From: Brevibacterium sp. 'Marine'
Lineage (GTDB): Bacteria; Actinomycetota; Actinomycetes; Actinomycetales; Brevibacteriaceae
NCBI RefSeq assembly: GCF_012844365.1
Contig: NZ_CP051626.1
Location: 248,001 to 312,000 of the forward strand
Direction: 5' to 3'
Length of the DNA stretch: 64,000 nt
In this document: positions 51,248 through 60,092 of the stretch, one piece after another
Position numbering within the stretch: position 1 is the stretch's first letter
How the letters are laid out: the number at the start of each line of letters is the position of its first letter
Translations under genes and position numbers: made by a program
Notes under the pieces: model-generated
Databases searched by the model: none
Told to the model about the DNA's origin: nothing
The model's input: the letters and a program-made list of their open reading frames with translations, nothing else

Positions 51248-52363
51248 TCAGATGTCAGCAGTGCCGCCGGAGAGGATGAGATCGGCGATGCCGAACGACA
51301 GGGTCATGCCGATCCCCGAGGCGACGACGGCGACGGTCGTGCGCTCGTCCGGGCGTTCGAGGACGAGGTTCGTCGTCGGGCTGTCGGCGTACATGCCCAG
51401 CCACCGCTGCAGCACGGTGGGGCGTTCGATCCCGAGCATCGAGGCGGCTCGATCGAGCAGAAGGGCGCCGATCCTCTCATCGATGAACGGTTCCGGACTG
51501 AGGTCGTAGGCGTGCGAATCGCCGATGAGCAGGCCCTGCGGAATGTCGGTGACCATGAGGTTCGCGATGCAGCCGCGCAGCTCGGGTTCCCGTTCGTCGA
51601 GGTCGTGGCGCAGCGTCTCGGCGCCGGGCATGGCGGCGAACCCGTCGTAGCGGGCCAGCGACGTGCCGGTGAGCATCGCGAAGCCTGTCGGAATGTGCTG
51701 CGGGGCTTCGATGAGCGACATCACGAGCGAGCAGATGCGGATCTCGTGGGCGTCGGCGATCTCGGGGAAGAGGCTTGTCAGCTGATAGCCCGGGCAGACG
51801 ACGACCTGTTCGGCGTGGAAGTCCCCGCGCGTCGTCGACACGGTGCCGTCGGCCACCGCGGTGACCTGCGTGTTCCACGTGAACTCCACACCCTGGCGGG
51901 CCAGCCATGCGGCGATCGTGGGGGCTGCCTGTCGGGGGTCGACGCGCATGTCCAGGGGCAGATGGGCCCCGCCGACGGCCGCGAGTCCGGGGTTGCCGAT
52001 CGCCTCGGCGATCGTGTTCGGGTCGAGCAGCCGTGCCTGCTCGGGGCCGCGATGAGCGGCGAACTGTTCGAGGACGGTGAGCTCGGTCTCGGTCATCGCG
52101 GGGATGAAGGTTCCTGTCTCGGCAGCCCAGAGCCCGGTGGCGGCCGCGGCGTCGAGCCAGCCCTCGCGGGCCTTCGCGGCGATCGGCTGTGCGGAATCGG
52201 ACTGGCCGGTGAAGCAGGCGTGCCCGAAGTTCTGGATGGACGAGCCCACGGGGCGGTCGGAGCGGTCGATGATGTGGACGCTGCGCCCCTGTCGGTGGGC
52301 GAGGAATGCGGTGGCTAGGCCGAGGATGCCCGAGCCGGTGATGATGAGATCTGTTGTCGGCAT
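51248..52363 (-). CDS. FAD-dependent oxidoreductase of the phosphonate-cluster (TIGR03364-like) type
   Basis: 371 residues of the DAO superfamily. The FAD motif is LIITGSGILGLATAFLAHRQG, followed by SIQNFGHACFTGQS, the stretch typical of the TIGR03364 group found beside phosphonate genes; the C-terminal ASGIGMTLSFGIADLI completes the flavin site. Related enzymes from phosphonate clusters oxidise aminophosphonates or N-alkylated derivatives. Here it could convert 2-aminoethylphosphonate, or a methylated form, to phosphonoacetaldehyde in place of the missing transaminase PhnW (inference). It is divergent from the GntR gene. Confidence 0.87.
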   Translation of the reverse strand: MPTTDLIITGSGILGLATAFLAHRQGRSVHIIDRSDRPVGSSIQNFGHACFTGQSDSAQPIAAKAREGWLDAAAATGLWAAETGTFIPAMTETELTVLEQFAAHRGPEQARLLDPNTIAEAIGNPGLAAVGGAHLPLDMRVDPRQAAPTIAAWLARQGVEFTWNTQVTAVADGTVSTTRGDFHAEQVVVCPGYQLTSLFPEIADAHEIRICSLVMSLIEAPQHIPTGFAMLTGTSLARYDGFAAMPGAETLRHDLDEREPELRGCIANLMVTDIPQGLLIGDSHAYDLSPEPFIDERIGALLLDRAASMLGIERPTVLQRWLGMYADSPTTNLVLERPDERTTVAVVASGIGMTLSFGIADLILSGGTADI

Positions 52364-52403
52364 TCCCTCATATTCGTGCGGATGTGCCGTAAGATGAAGA
52401 TAT

Positions 52404-52411
52404 GTATGTAC
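52404..52411. promoter_or_regulatory. Candidate GntR operator in the FAD oxidoreductase/gntR divergent region
   Basis: GTATGTAC, a palindrome resembling the HutC-type consensus GT-N-TA-N-AC, sits 41 bases upstream of the FAD oxidoreductase start. It shares a 16-base context with the site before phnD. Confidence 0.55.
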
Positions 52412-52550
52412 AAGTTTGATGTCTGTTCACCTGAATGTGACATTCGGACTCCGTTGAGCCATTGCGAGTTCACCGAGACAGCACCGCCGCGACCATGGGC
52501 TGCTGTTCTCTGAGCCGCCGCAGGGACATCGTTGAAGGAGAAGTGAGGTC

Positions 52551-53315
52551 ATGACCACCGGCCCGAGGCACCGCACGCGTCAGCAGCATGACGAGATCGC
52601 GCACTATCTGCGCACGGCGATCCGTGAAGGTTCGTTCCAGCCCGGCGATGAGCTGCCCTCCGAGGCGGAGCTGACAAGGAAGTTCGCGAGCTCCCGTGGG
52701 CCCGTGCGGCAGGCGATGTCCGCTCTGCGCGGGGAGGGGCTGATCTCCTCGGGGCGGGGGAGGCGCACGGTCGTGCTCGACAATGTCCTCACCCAGTCCT
52801 TCGACGACGTCATCTCCTTCTCTCAGTGGTGCCACGCCTCGGACATCGTGCCCGGCCAGGTCACGCAGCGTGTGGCGCGGGAACCGGCGGAGAAATCACT
52901 GGCCGCGAGTTTGCGGATCGAAGAGGGCGATCCGATCGTCTCGGTGTTCCGGCTGCGGCTCATGGACGAAGCTCCGGCCATGGTCGAGAGGCTGAACTAC
53001 CCATTCGAGTTCGGTCGGCACGTGTTGGCCTTCGACACGGATTCCGGGTCGATCTACCAAGAGCTCATCGACCAGGGCGTCGACATCAACCGGGCGTCGC
53101 GCACGATCGACGCGGTCGGAGCGAACGATGACGATGCCCGGCTCCTCGAAGTTCCCGTGGGAACCCCGCTGCTGCGCGTGCGCCGGCGGGCGTTCACGAC
53201 TGCCGGTGATGTCATCGAGTCCTCCGATGATCGGTACCTGCCGTGGAAGGCGAGCTTCACCATGAACTCCACCCGCGGAAACCCGAGTTCCATGTCCCTC
53301 ATCTCCGGCGACTAA
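52551..53315 (+). CDS. GntR family regulator with UTRA domain
   Basis: 254 residues in the HutC/PhnF subfamily: an N-terminal winged helix (about 10-75; HDEIAHYLRTAIREGSFQPGDELPSEAELTRKFASSRGPVRQAMSAL) and a UTRA effector domain (about 95-245) with PIVSVFRLRLMDEAPAMVERLNYP and PLLRVRRRAFTTAGDVIESSDDRYLPWKASF. Divergent from the FAD oxidoreductase and flanking the phosphonate operon, it is the obvious regulator; two HutC-like operator candidates lie before the FAD oxidoreductase and phnD. GAAGGAGAAG precedes the ATG. Confidence 0.92.
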   Translation: MTTGPRHRTRQQHDEIAHYLRTAIREGSFQPGDELPSEAELTRKFASSRGPVRQAMSALRGEGLISSGRGRRTVVLDNVLTQSFDDVISFSQWCHASDIVPGQVTQRVAREPAEKSLAASLRIEEGDPIVSVFRLRLMDEAPAMVERLNYPFEFGRHVLAFDTDSGSIYQELIDQGVDINRASRTIDAVGANDDDARLLEVPVGTPLLRVRRRAFTTAGDVIESSDDRYLPWKASFTMNSTRGNPSSMSLISGD

Positions 53316-53320
53316 AAGGC

Positions 53321-53392
53321 CTTATTGCTACCCGACGGCGGCCCAGCAACCTCGCGCGAGGTATCTGTGCCGCCGTCGGGTAGTAATAAGGG
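53321..53392. repeat. Dispersed palindrome, copy 3 (longest)
   Basis: A 72-base palindrome with arms starting CCTTATTGCTACCCGACGGC and ending in the mirror TAGTAATAAGG; the centre is CCTCGC/GCGAGG with no loop and a few mismatches in one arm. It begins five bases after the GntR stop codon. Confidence 0.9.
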
Positions 53393-53533
53393 TGAGTCGG
53401 GTCTCCAACTGTCCGGCGCTAGGAATATGCGGCGAGGCGATTCGTTGAACTCTGTATAGGCAGTCGCGAACCCCGCCGGCGGACGCCCCGCCCGGGAGTA
53501 CAGTGACAGACACCGACCTCGAGAGGACTGAGC

Positions 53534-54979
53534 ATGACCACAGAGACAGTGACACAGCAGGCCACCTCGCCCGAAGCCACCCCATCCTCCACCCCCACCG
53601 GCACCGACCACACCGAACACGTCGACCTCCTCGTCATCGGCTGGGGCAAGGGCGGCAAGACGCTGGCCGGGACCATGGCTCGCGCCGGCAAGAAAGTCGC
53701 CGTCGTCGAACAGTCGGAGATGATGATCGGCGGCTCCTGCATCAACATCGCCTGCATCCCCACGAAGATCCTCGTCCACGATGCCGAGAACAAACGCGCC
53801 GACGACGACACCGACGACTACTTCGCGAAGGCCGTCAAACGCCGCGACACCCTGACCGGGGCGATGCGGAAGAAGAACCATTCGATGCTCGCCGACCTCG
53901 ACTCTGTGCTGCTGGTGGCCGGCCGTGCCGAATTCACCGGCGAACGCGAAGTCCGCGTCACCGGCGGTGCCGACACCATGACGATCACCGCTGACACCGT
54001 CGTCGTCAACACCGGATCCGTCGCCAACATCCCACCCATCGACGGCGCACAGCTCGGCGGCCGCATCCACGATTCCGAAACCCTGCAGCACGTCGACCCG
54101 TTCCCGCGTCACCTCGTCATCGTCGGTGGCGGCTACATCGGACTCGAGTTCGGTTCGATGTTCGCCCACTTCGGCTCGGAGGTCACCGTCCTCGACCGCG
54201 GACCCCGCCCGCTCGCGAATGAAGACGACGATGTCGCCGAGGTGGTGGCCGAGGCCCTAGCCGACGACGGAGTCACCATCGTCAACGATGCCTCCGTGAC
54301 CGCTGTCAACGACGGCGCCGAGGCCGCGGCCGTGACCTATGAGTTTGGCGGTGAGACGAAGTCCATCGACGCCGAGGCGGTCCTCCTGGCCGTCGGACGC
54401 AAGCCCGCCACCGCCGACCTCGGACTTGAGAAGGCCGGCATCGAGACTGACGAATGCGGGTTCATCGTCACCGATGAGTACCTGCGCACCTCCGCCGAGG
54501 GTGTGTACGCGTTCGGCGACGTCAACGGCGGACCGATGTTCACCTACATCTCGCTCGACGACAATCGGATCCTCGCCGATCAGCTCCTCGGCGAGGGCAA
54601 ACGGTCGACGAAGGACCGCGGATCCGTGCCGTACACGATGTTCCTCACCCCGCCCGTCGCCCGCGTCGGCCTCACTGAGAAGGCCGCCCGCGACGAAGGC
54701 TATGAGATCAAGGTCGGTGCGAAGCTCCAGGCCGATATCGCCGCCGCTCCGCGGGCGAAGATCGAAGGCGACCCCCGCGGAATCGTCAAGTTCGTCGTCG
54801 ACGCGAAGACCGACCACATCCTCGGCGCGGCTCTCGTGCATGTGCACTCGCAGGAGGTCATCAACACCGTGGCGCTCGCCATGCGCCACGATGTCACCGC
54901 GACCGAACTGCGCGACACGATCTACACCCACCCCTCGGCCACCGAAGCGCTCAACGAGGTGCTCGGCGCCCTCAAGTGA
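53534..54979 (+). CDS. RclA/YkgC-like pyridine nucleotide-disulfide oxidoreductase
   Basis: 481 residues with an N-terminal Thr/Pro-rich tail (1-28) ahead of the FAD motif LLVIGWGKGGKTLAGTMARAG. The redox-active pair is Cys69 and Cys74 in GGSCINIACIPTK, the form seen in RclA rather than in dihydrolipoamide dehydrogenase (GGTCLNVGC). The NAD motif VIVGGGYIGLEFGSMFAHFG, GDVNGGPMFTYISLDD and the C-terminal THPSATEALNEV complete the family pattern. RclA of E. coli protects against reactive chlorine and copper stress; a similar oxidative role is likely. AGAGGA precedes the ATG. Confidence 0.88.
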   Translation: MTTETVTQQATSPEATPSSTPTGTDHTEHVDLLVIGWGKGGKTLAGTMARAGKKVAVVEQSEMMIGGSCINIACIPTKILVHDAENKRADDDTDDYFAKAVKRRDTLTGAMRKKNHSMLADLDSVLLVAGRAEFTGEREVRVTGGADTMTITADTVVVNTGSVANIPPIDGAQLGGRIHDSETLQHVDPFPRHLVIVGGGYIGLEFGSMFAHFGSEVTVLDRGPRPLANEDDDVAEVVAEALADDGVTIVNDASVTAVNDGAEAAAVTYEFGGETKSIDAEAVLLAVGRKPATADLGLEKAGIETDECGFIVTDEYLRTSAEGVYAFGDVNGGPMFTYISLDDNRILADQLLGEGKRSTKDRGSVPYTMFLTPPVARVGLTEKAARDEGYEIKVGAKLQADIAAAPRAKIEGDPRGIVKFVVDAKTDHILGAALVHVHSQEVINTVALAMRHDVTATELRDTIYTHPSATEALNEVLGALK

Positions 54980-55001
54980 TGGCCGCGATAGGCTCACCAT
55001 C

Positions 55002-55943
55002 ATGAGCCGTCGCATCGTCATCACCACCGATTAACTGGGCCCCGGAGACAGCGTTGACCGGCTGCTGCGGGAACACGGACTCGACCCCGTCTACTCCCCG
55101 GCAGCCGGTTCCCGAACCGAGGATGAACAGCGCGAACTCCTCAAAGGTGCGATAGGTGCGATCGTTGCGAGCGAACCGATCACCCGGGGCATGCTCGCCG
55201 AGGCAACCGACCTCCGAATCCTCGCTCGTAGCGGAGTCGGATACGACTCCGTCGACACCGACTCGGCCCAGGAACTCGGCATCCACGTGGCCAACACCCC
55301 CGGCGTCAACCATCACGCCGTCGCTGAGCTCACGCTCGCCCTTATGCTCAACTGCGCCAAACACTTGACTGACGTCATCGCCGGCACCAACGCCGGTCAG
55401 TGGCCACGCACGGCAGGCACGGAACTGCGCGGCAAGACGCTCGGCGTCATCGGATACGGGCCCAGCGGCAAGGCAATCGCCGCAATCGGTGCAGCTCTGG
55501 GCATGAAAGTCATCGTCGGCACTTCCCACCCCGATACCAAGGCGGACCCGAGCATCGAATTCGCCAACGTCGACACCGTCGTCTCGGCCGCCGACTATCT
55601 CACTCTCCACGCCCGAGCGACCGGAACCCCGATCATCGGCGCCGACCGGCTCGCTGTGATGAAGGACACCGCGTTCCTCATCAACACCGCTCGCGGATCA
55701 CTCATCGACGAGGCGGCCCTCGTCGACGCCCTCTACCACGAACAAATCGCCGGCGCCGCTCTCGACGTCCTCGAAGCTGAACCGATGACCGCAGACGACC
55801 CGCTGCGCAGCTTCGACAACGTCTGGATCACCTCCCACCTGGCCGGTCAGACAGTCGAGGCACGTGAATGCGCAGGTCTCGCCGCAGCCCAAGCTGTCAT
55901 CGATGCCCTGGGCGGCAAGACACCAACTGGGCTGATCGTCTGA
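55002..55943 (+). pseudogene. D-2-hydroxyacid dehydrogenase interrupted by an early in-frame stop
   Basis: Reading from the ATG at 55002 gives MSRRIVITTD, then TAA at 55032-55034, then an unbroken 302-codon frame in the same phase. The continuing sequence is a phosphoglycerate-dehydrogenase-like enzyme: ILARSGVGYDSVD, GIHVANTPGVNHHAVAELTLAL, Rossmann GVIGYGPSGKAIA, INTARGSLIDEAAL (catalytic Arg), DVLEAEPM (Glu) and TSHLAG (His). Only the single TAA breaks it, so it is a very recent pseudogene, a sequencing error, or is restarted from the ATG at 55191, which would lose most of the substrate-binding N-terminal lobe. A -10-like TAGGCT lies seven bases before the ATG. Confidence 0.82.
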
Positions 55944-56018
55944 CCCGACCAGTACGTGGATATGATCACTGTAACGGCGGGCGCAGAATCCGAACGCCCC
56001 TGAAGACATGAGGTTCCG

Positions 56019-56807
56019 ATGGCAGAGTCGCCAGACCCCGACAAGAGGATGAATACAGCAAACAGCTCATATCCTGCGCACGATGACGGGGGACGCGATA
56101 CGTCGCTCGAGCGCGGTCTGCGGATCCTCTCAGCAGTCGCCGAAACAGGGGAGACTAATGCGAAGAACCTGGCCGCCGCTCTGGGCCTGCCGCTGTCGAC
56201 GACTTATCGCTACCTCAAAACTCTGCGCAGCTTCGACCTTGTCGAAGAATTCGGTGGGCGGTATCTGCCCAGTTCCCGTCTGAGTTCGTGGTCGGGCGCG
56301 GCGACTACTCGGTCGCATCTGCTTGATGTCGGCAACAAGTTCCTGCGAGATCTGAGCACCCGCAGCGGCCGCACTTCGGTGCTTGCAGTACGAGAGGGAC
56401 GGAATGCCGTGTGCTTGCGCCAGGTGGCCCCCGATGAGGATGCGGAGATTGCTTTCCGAACCTACGAGGTTCTTCCCTTGGACAAAGGCGCGGGGCAGAG
56501 GGTTCTGCTGGCTCATGCTCCAGCCCAGATCATCGCCGAGGTGATCGCCGAATCCCGTCTTACAGAAGAGGCTCTGTTGGCGTCCCTCCACCGGATCCGC
56601 GTCGACGGGTTCGCCTATTCCCAATCCGAGCTGGGCACTGGCGCGAATGCACTGTCATACCCGGTCACAGTGCGCGGAGAGGTTCTGTGCTCTCTCACGT
56701 TGGCCGGACGATCCGAACGTTTCGGAAATGCGACAGCAGCCTCACTTAAACCCGTCCTCCTCGAGGCAGTCGAGGCTCTTCGGGCCGAGTTGCTTGAAGT
56801 CTGCTGA
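56019..56807 (+). CDS. IclR family transcriptional regulator
   Basis: 262 residues. After a 25-residue polar tail, the winged helix is SLERGLRILSAVAETGETNAKNLAAALGLPLSTTYRYLKTL; the effector domain has VLPLDKGAGQRVLLAHAP (the LPLHxTAxG equivalent) and SYPVTVRGEVLCSLTLAG. It stands immediately upstream, same strand, of the P450 and ammonia-lyase genes and is the likely regulator of that set. GAGGTTCCG precedes the ATG. Confidence 0.9.
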   Translation: MAESPDPDKRMNTANSSYPAHDDGGRDTSLERGLRILSAVAETGETNAKNLAAALGLPLSTTYRYLKTLRSFDLVEEFGGRYLPSSRLSSWSGAATTRSHLLDVGNKFLRDLSTRSGRTSVLAVREGRNAVCLRQVAPDEDAEIAFRTYEVLPLDKGAGQRVLLAHAPAQIIAEVIAESRLTEEALLASLHRIRVDGFAYSQSELGTGANALSYPVTVRGEVLCSLTLAGRSERFGNATAASLKPVLLEAVEALRAELLEVC

Positions 56808-56966
56808 TACCAAGAGGTCGATTCCCGCAGGCTGAGAATTCGATTCGCCGGATGGTACTGGAGTTCTTAGTCTGCAGGGAAGACACACGTACCTGCCGAT
56901 GCCGCCCGTGGAAGAGTGAAACTGGTGCGGTGCGGTTCGCCCCAGAACGAGCAATGGAGGTCATTC

Positions 56967-58217
56967 ATGGTGAACGCAGCGACGGATTCCGCCACAGCGG
57001 GGTCCGCTACATCAGATGCTCGGATCCTCAACATCCCCGTCCTCGATGAAGATCCATATTCGTTGGACAACCTCACGAATCCATACCCATTTATGAGCAG
57101 ACTGCGAGCTACTGGCCCTGCCGCCTGGCTGAGTCGGTACGGGGTGCCGGCGTTCGGCCGTGACGCCGAGGTGCGCGAGATTCTCGAGGACTACCGCACC
57201 TTCATCTCAGGAGCGGGCGTGGGCAGCGTCAACATCCACCACAATCCGCCGCTGCGCAAGCCCGGGATCCTCGAAGTCGATCCACCGTTGCACACGCGGA
57301 TGCGATCAGCCATGGACGGTGTCATCACGCCGCGACGCCTGCGGCCGCGGCGGAAGGACTTCTCCACCTATGCGAAGACCGCCATCGACGAGATTCTGTC
57401 GACCGACGACGGAGAATTCGACGCCGCGCGTCTGTCCGAACATTACGTGCTGCGTGTGTTCGGCGATGCGGTCGGCATTCCCCGTGAAGGCCGCGCCGAG
57501 AATCTCCTGGTTCAGGGAGCGGCGAACTTCGCGACGTTCGGACCGCAGAACGAGATCGCCCAACGCTGGATCGACGAATCCGCTGGCACGTACGACTGGG
57601 TGCTGGCGAACTGTGCTCGCGAAGTCCTCGACCCCTCGGGTATGGGCGCGCAGCTGTGGGAGTTCGCGGACTCCGGCGAGATTACTCCGGAAGAGGCGAC
57701 GCTGCTGGTCAGAGCACTTCTGTCGGCCGGGCTGGACACCACGATCTTCGCCATCACCAATACACTCAACACCTTGGCCCGCCATCCCGAACAGTACGCG
57801 AAGATCCACGCCGATCCGCGGTCGGTGCGGTTCGCGATCGACGAATCCTTTCGGCTCGAGAGTCCCTTCTACGCTTTCTACCGGACCACGTCGAGAGACA
57901 CAGCCCTCTCCGGTGTCGAGATCCCCGCTGAGACGAAGGTGCTCGTGTTCCCCGGCAGCGCGAACAGGGACGAAAGCAAATGGGGGGATGACGCTCATGC
58001 CTTCCGATTCGACAGGGACTCGAGCGGCCATCTGACATTCGGAATGGGCATCCACCAGTGCGTCGGCCAGCCGATATCTCGGATGGAGATGGACGCCTTT
58101 CTGTCCGCCTTCGTCACCCGCGTCGCACGACTCGAGCCGACGGGTCCGACCGAACCGCTCGTCCATACGACGCTGCAGAGCTATGCGACAGTGCCGCTGA
58201 AAGCTCACGCGGCTTGA
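56967..58217 (+). CDS. Cytochrome P450
   Basis: The ATG at 56967 has GGAGG nearby; 416 residues is a normal length for soluble bacterial P450s. The I-helix oxygen-activation motif is LLSAGLDTTIFA, the K-helix ExxR reads ESFRLESP, and the heme loop FGMGIHQCVGQPISRME has Cys365 as the thiolate ligand (the usual FGxGxHxCxG). NPPLRKPGILEVDPPLHTRMR fits the C-helix region of CYP199/CYP200-like enzymes that act on small aromatic acids, a weak indication. The VanB-like reductase at 60.1 kb is a candidate redox partner. Co-directional with the ammonia lyase. Confidence 0.93.
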   Translation: MVNAATDSATAGSATSDARILNIPVLDEDPYSLDNLTNPYPFMSRLRATGPAAWLSRYGVPAFGRDAEVREILEDYRTFISGAGVGSVNIHHNPPLRKPGILEVDPPLHTRMRSAMDGVITPRRLRPRRKDFSTYAKTAIDEILSTDDGEFDAARLSEHYVLRVFGDAVGIPREGRAENLLVQGAANFATFGPQNEIAQRWIDESAGTYDWVLANCAREVLDPSGMGAQLWEFADSGEITPEEATLLVRALLSAGLDTTIFAITNTLNTLARHPEQYAKIHADPRSVRFAIDESFRLESPFYAFYRTTSRDTALSGVEIPAETKVLVFPGSANRDESKWGDDAHAFRFDRDSSGHLTFGMGIHQCVGQPISRMEMDAFLSAFVTRVARLEPTGPTEPLVHTTLQSYATVPLKAHAA

Positions 58218-58322
58218 CACTCATTCGTCATCTGAAGGACAGAAGTCCGAAAAGCTGACGCCGATGATTCACCACAACACCACCGCACGAACACCCGTGC
58301 GACCGGAACGAGAGGACTCGAT

Positions 58323-60014
58323 GTGATCGATACCGCAGCAGCCTGCACCCGGGAGGAGTTCCCCGGAGAGGATCTCGTCCTCGGCCTCGAACCTGCCACG
58401 CTGGAGCAGCTCATCGATGTGGCGCGGTTCCGCCGGCGTATTCGCCTGGCACCGGAGATCGAAGGCCATTGCGCCAAGTCACGTGCTTGGCTCGACGACG
58501 TCATTGCGCGCATGCGCGCGGGAGAGCCCGTCGAAGCGATCTACTCCGTCAACACCGGATTCGGTTCATTGGCCGGACGCCAAGCTTTCCCCTCTGCCGA
58601 TGATGCTGCCGAACTCTCCCGGCGCCTTATCCTCGCCGATGCTTCCGGTCTCGGCCGAATCGTTGACGAAGAGGTCGTGCGAGCGACGATGTTCATCCGC
58701 GTCGTCTCGCTCACTCAGGGCTATTCGGCAATCCAATGGGCGCTCGTGGAAGGTCTGGTTGCCATGCTCAACGCCGATGTGTGGCCGGCCGTTCCCGAAT
58801 ACGGGTCGCTGGGCGCTTCCGGAGACCTCATCCCGTTGGCCCATATCGCGCTCGTGCTCACCACCGCTCCAGATGGCAGTGACGAACCGGAGAACTCAGG
58901 GGAAGCGATCCTTGACGGCCGTGTCGTGTCCGGGCACGAAGCAATGGCTGCCGCTGGCCTCAAACGAATTCCTGTTGGGGCCAAAGACGGACTAGCACTC
59001 CTCAATGGGACCTCATTCTCACTCGCCCAGACCGCGCTCGCCGCTTGGGATGTGCAAGGTGCTCTCCACACCGCCGAGGTGACCGCCTGCCTGTCGATCG
59101 AAGCACTGCTGGGATTCGGCGACGCATTCATCGCCGAACTGCACGAAGCACGTGGACAGAAGGGGCAGATCCAAGTCGCCGAACGGATGCGCGGGTACAT
59201 CAGTGACTCGCAGCTGACGACCGGTGACCGGGACAACGACCCGCAGCGTCAACCACCTCAAGATGCCTATTCGTTGCGATGCGTGCCTCAGGTGTTCGGC
59301 CCGATCGCGGATACCCTCGATTTCGCCTTCGGAATCATTGAGCGGGAGATCAACGCGGCGACGGACAATCCATTGGTCTTCCCCGACCTCGACCGCGACC
59401 TCAAAGCGGTCTCGGGAGGAAATTTCCACGCCGAGTACGTGGCCTTTGCGGCAGACTTCCTCTCGATTGCGGCCACCGAGATCGGCAATATCACCGAACG
59501 GCGGATCTTCCGCCTTGATGACGGCACGCTCAATCGGGGACTGCCGGACATGCTCGTCGACTCCGACCAGGTCGGTCTCGACTGTGGATTCATGCTCCCG
59601 CAGTACCTCGCAGCCGCACTTGTCTCCGACTGCAAGACTCTGGCTCACCCTGATTCTGTTGACTCGATCCCCACTTCGGCGAATCAAGAGGACCATGTGT
59701 CGATGGCGAACAACGCCGGTCGGCATCTGCGGCAGATCGTTGCCAACGTGGAAGTCGTCGTCGGCGTCGAACTCCTCATGTCGGTGCAGGCACTCGAACT
59801 GAGAGTGCAGGCCGGCCGACCCGGCGGCACTGCGGTCTCGGAATCCGACCTGTCGACGACGGCGCAGAAGGTGTCGGCGATGCTGCGGTCGACGCCCGAC
59901 GAGCAGGGCAAGATGATTGCCCACCTCACCCGCGACGTCGTTCTCTATCCGCAGGTGCGCACAGCCGCGTCGTTGGTCAAGCAGCGTGCGGTTCTCACGG
60001 CTGCCCACAGTTAA
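58323..60014 (+). CDS. MIO-dependent aromatic amino acid ammonia-lyase (histidine ammonia-lyase-like)
   Basis: GTG start with GAGAGGA upstream; 563 residues, somewhat longer than HutH. The Ala165-Ser166-Gly167 triad in GSLGASGDLIPLAH forms the MIO cofactor; Tyr74 in YSVNTGFG is the catalytic base. NQEDHVSM retains the HutH glutamate near the imidazole. However, the HutH segment LVLSHAAG, whose His83 contacts the substrate ring, reads LILADASG here, giving Asp106; the position that is His89 in tyrosine ammonia-lyase is Leu104. So the enzyme is neither a standard HutH nor a TAL. Its substrate is probably a modified histidine or another aromatic amino acid (inference). No other hut genes are present. 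Confidence 0.9.
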   Translation: MIDTAAACTREEFPGEDLVLGLEPATLEQLIDVARFRRRIRLAPEIEGHCAKSRAWLDDVIARMRAGEPVEAIYSVNTGFGSLAGRQAFPSADDAAELSRRLILADASGLGRIVDEEVVRATMFIRVVSLTQGYSAIQWALVEGLVAMLNADVWPAVPEYGSLGASGDLIPLAHIALVLTTAPDGSDEPENSGEAILDGRVVSGHEAMAAAGLKRIPVGAKDGLALLNGTSFSLAQTALAAWDVQGALHTAEVTACLSIEALLGFGDAFIAELHEARGQKGQIQVAERMRGYISDSQLTTGDRDNDPQRQPPQDAYSLRCVPQVFGPIADTLDFAFGIIEREINAATDNPLVFPDLDRDLKAVSGGNFHAEYVAFAADFLSIAATEIGNITERRIFRLDDGTLNRGLPDMLVDSDQVGLDCGFMLPQYLAAALVSDCKTLAHPDSVDSIPTSANQEDHVSMANNAGRHLRQIVANVEVVVGVELLMSVQALELRVQAGRPGGTAVSESDLSTTAQKVSAMLRSTPDEQGKMIAHLTRDVVLYPQVRTAASLVKQRAVLTAAHS

Positions 60015-60020
60015 GACATA

Positions 60021-60065
60021 CAGTGCCCGGTGACGACTGCAGGTCGCAGTCATCACCGGGCACTG
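60021..60065. terminator. Strong hairpin between convergent genes
   Basis: A 13-bp stem (CAGTGCCCGGTGA with its complement) continues, after one mismatch, into a 6-bp stem (GACTGC/GCAGTC), starting six bases after the ammonia-lyase stop. Likely bidirectional. Confidence 0.75.
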
Positions 60066-60092
60066 CTGTGCGCAGAGGACCGATTCGCTGTC

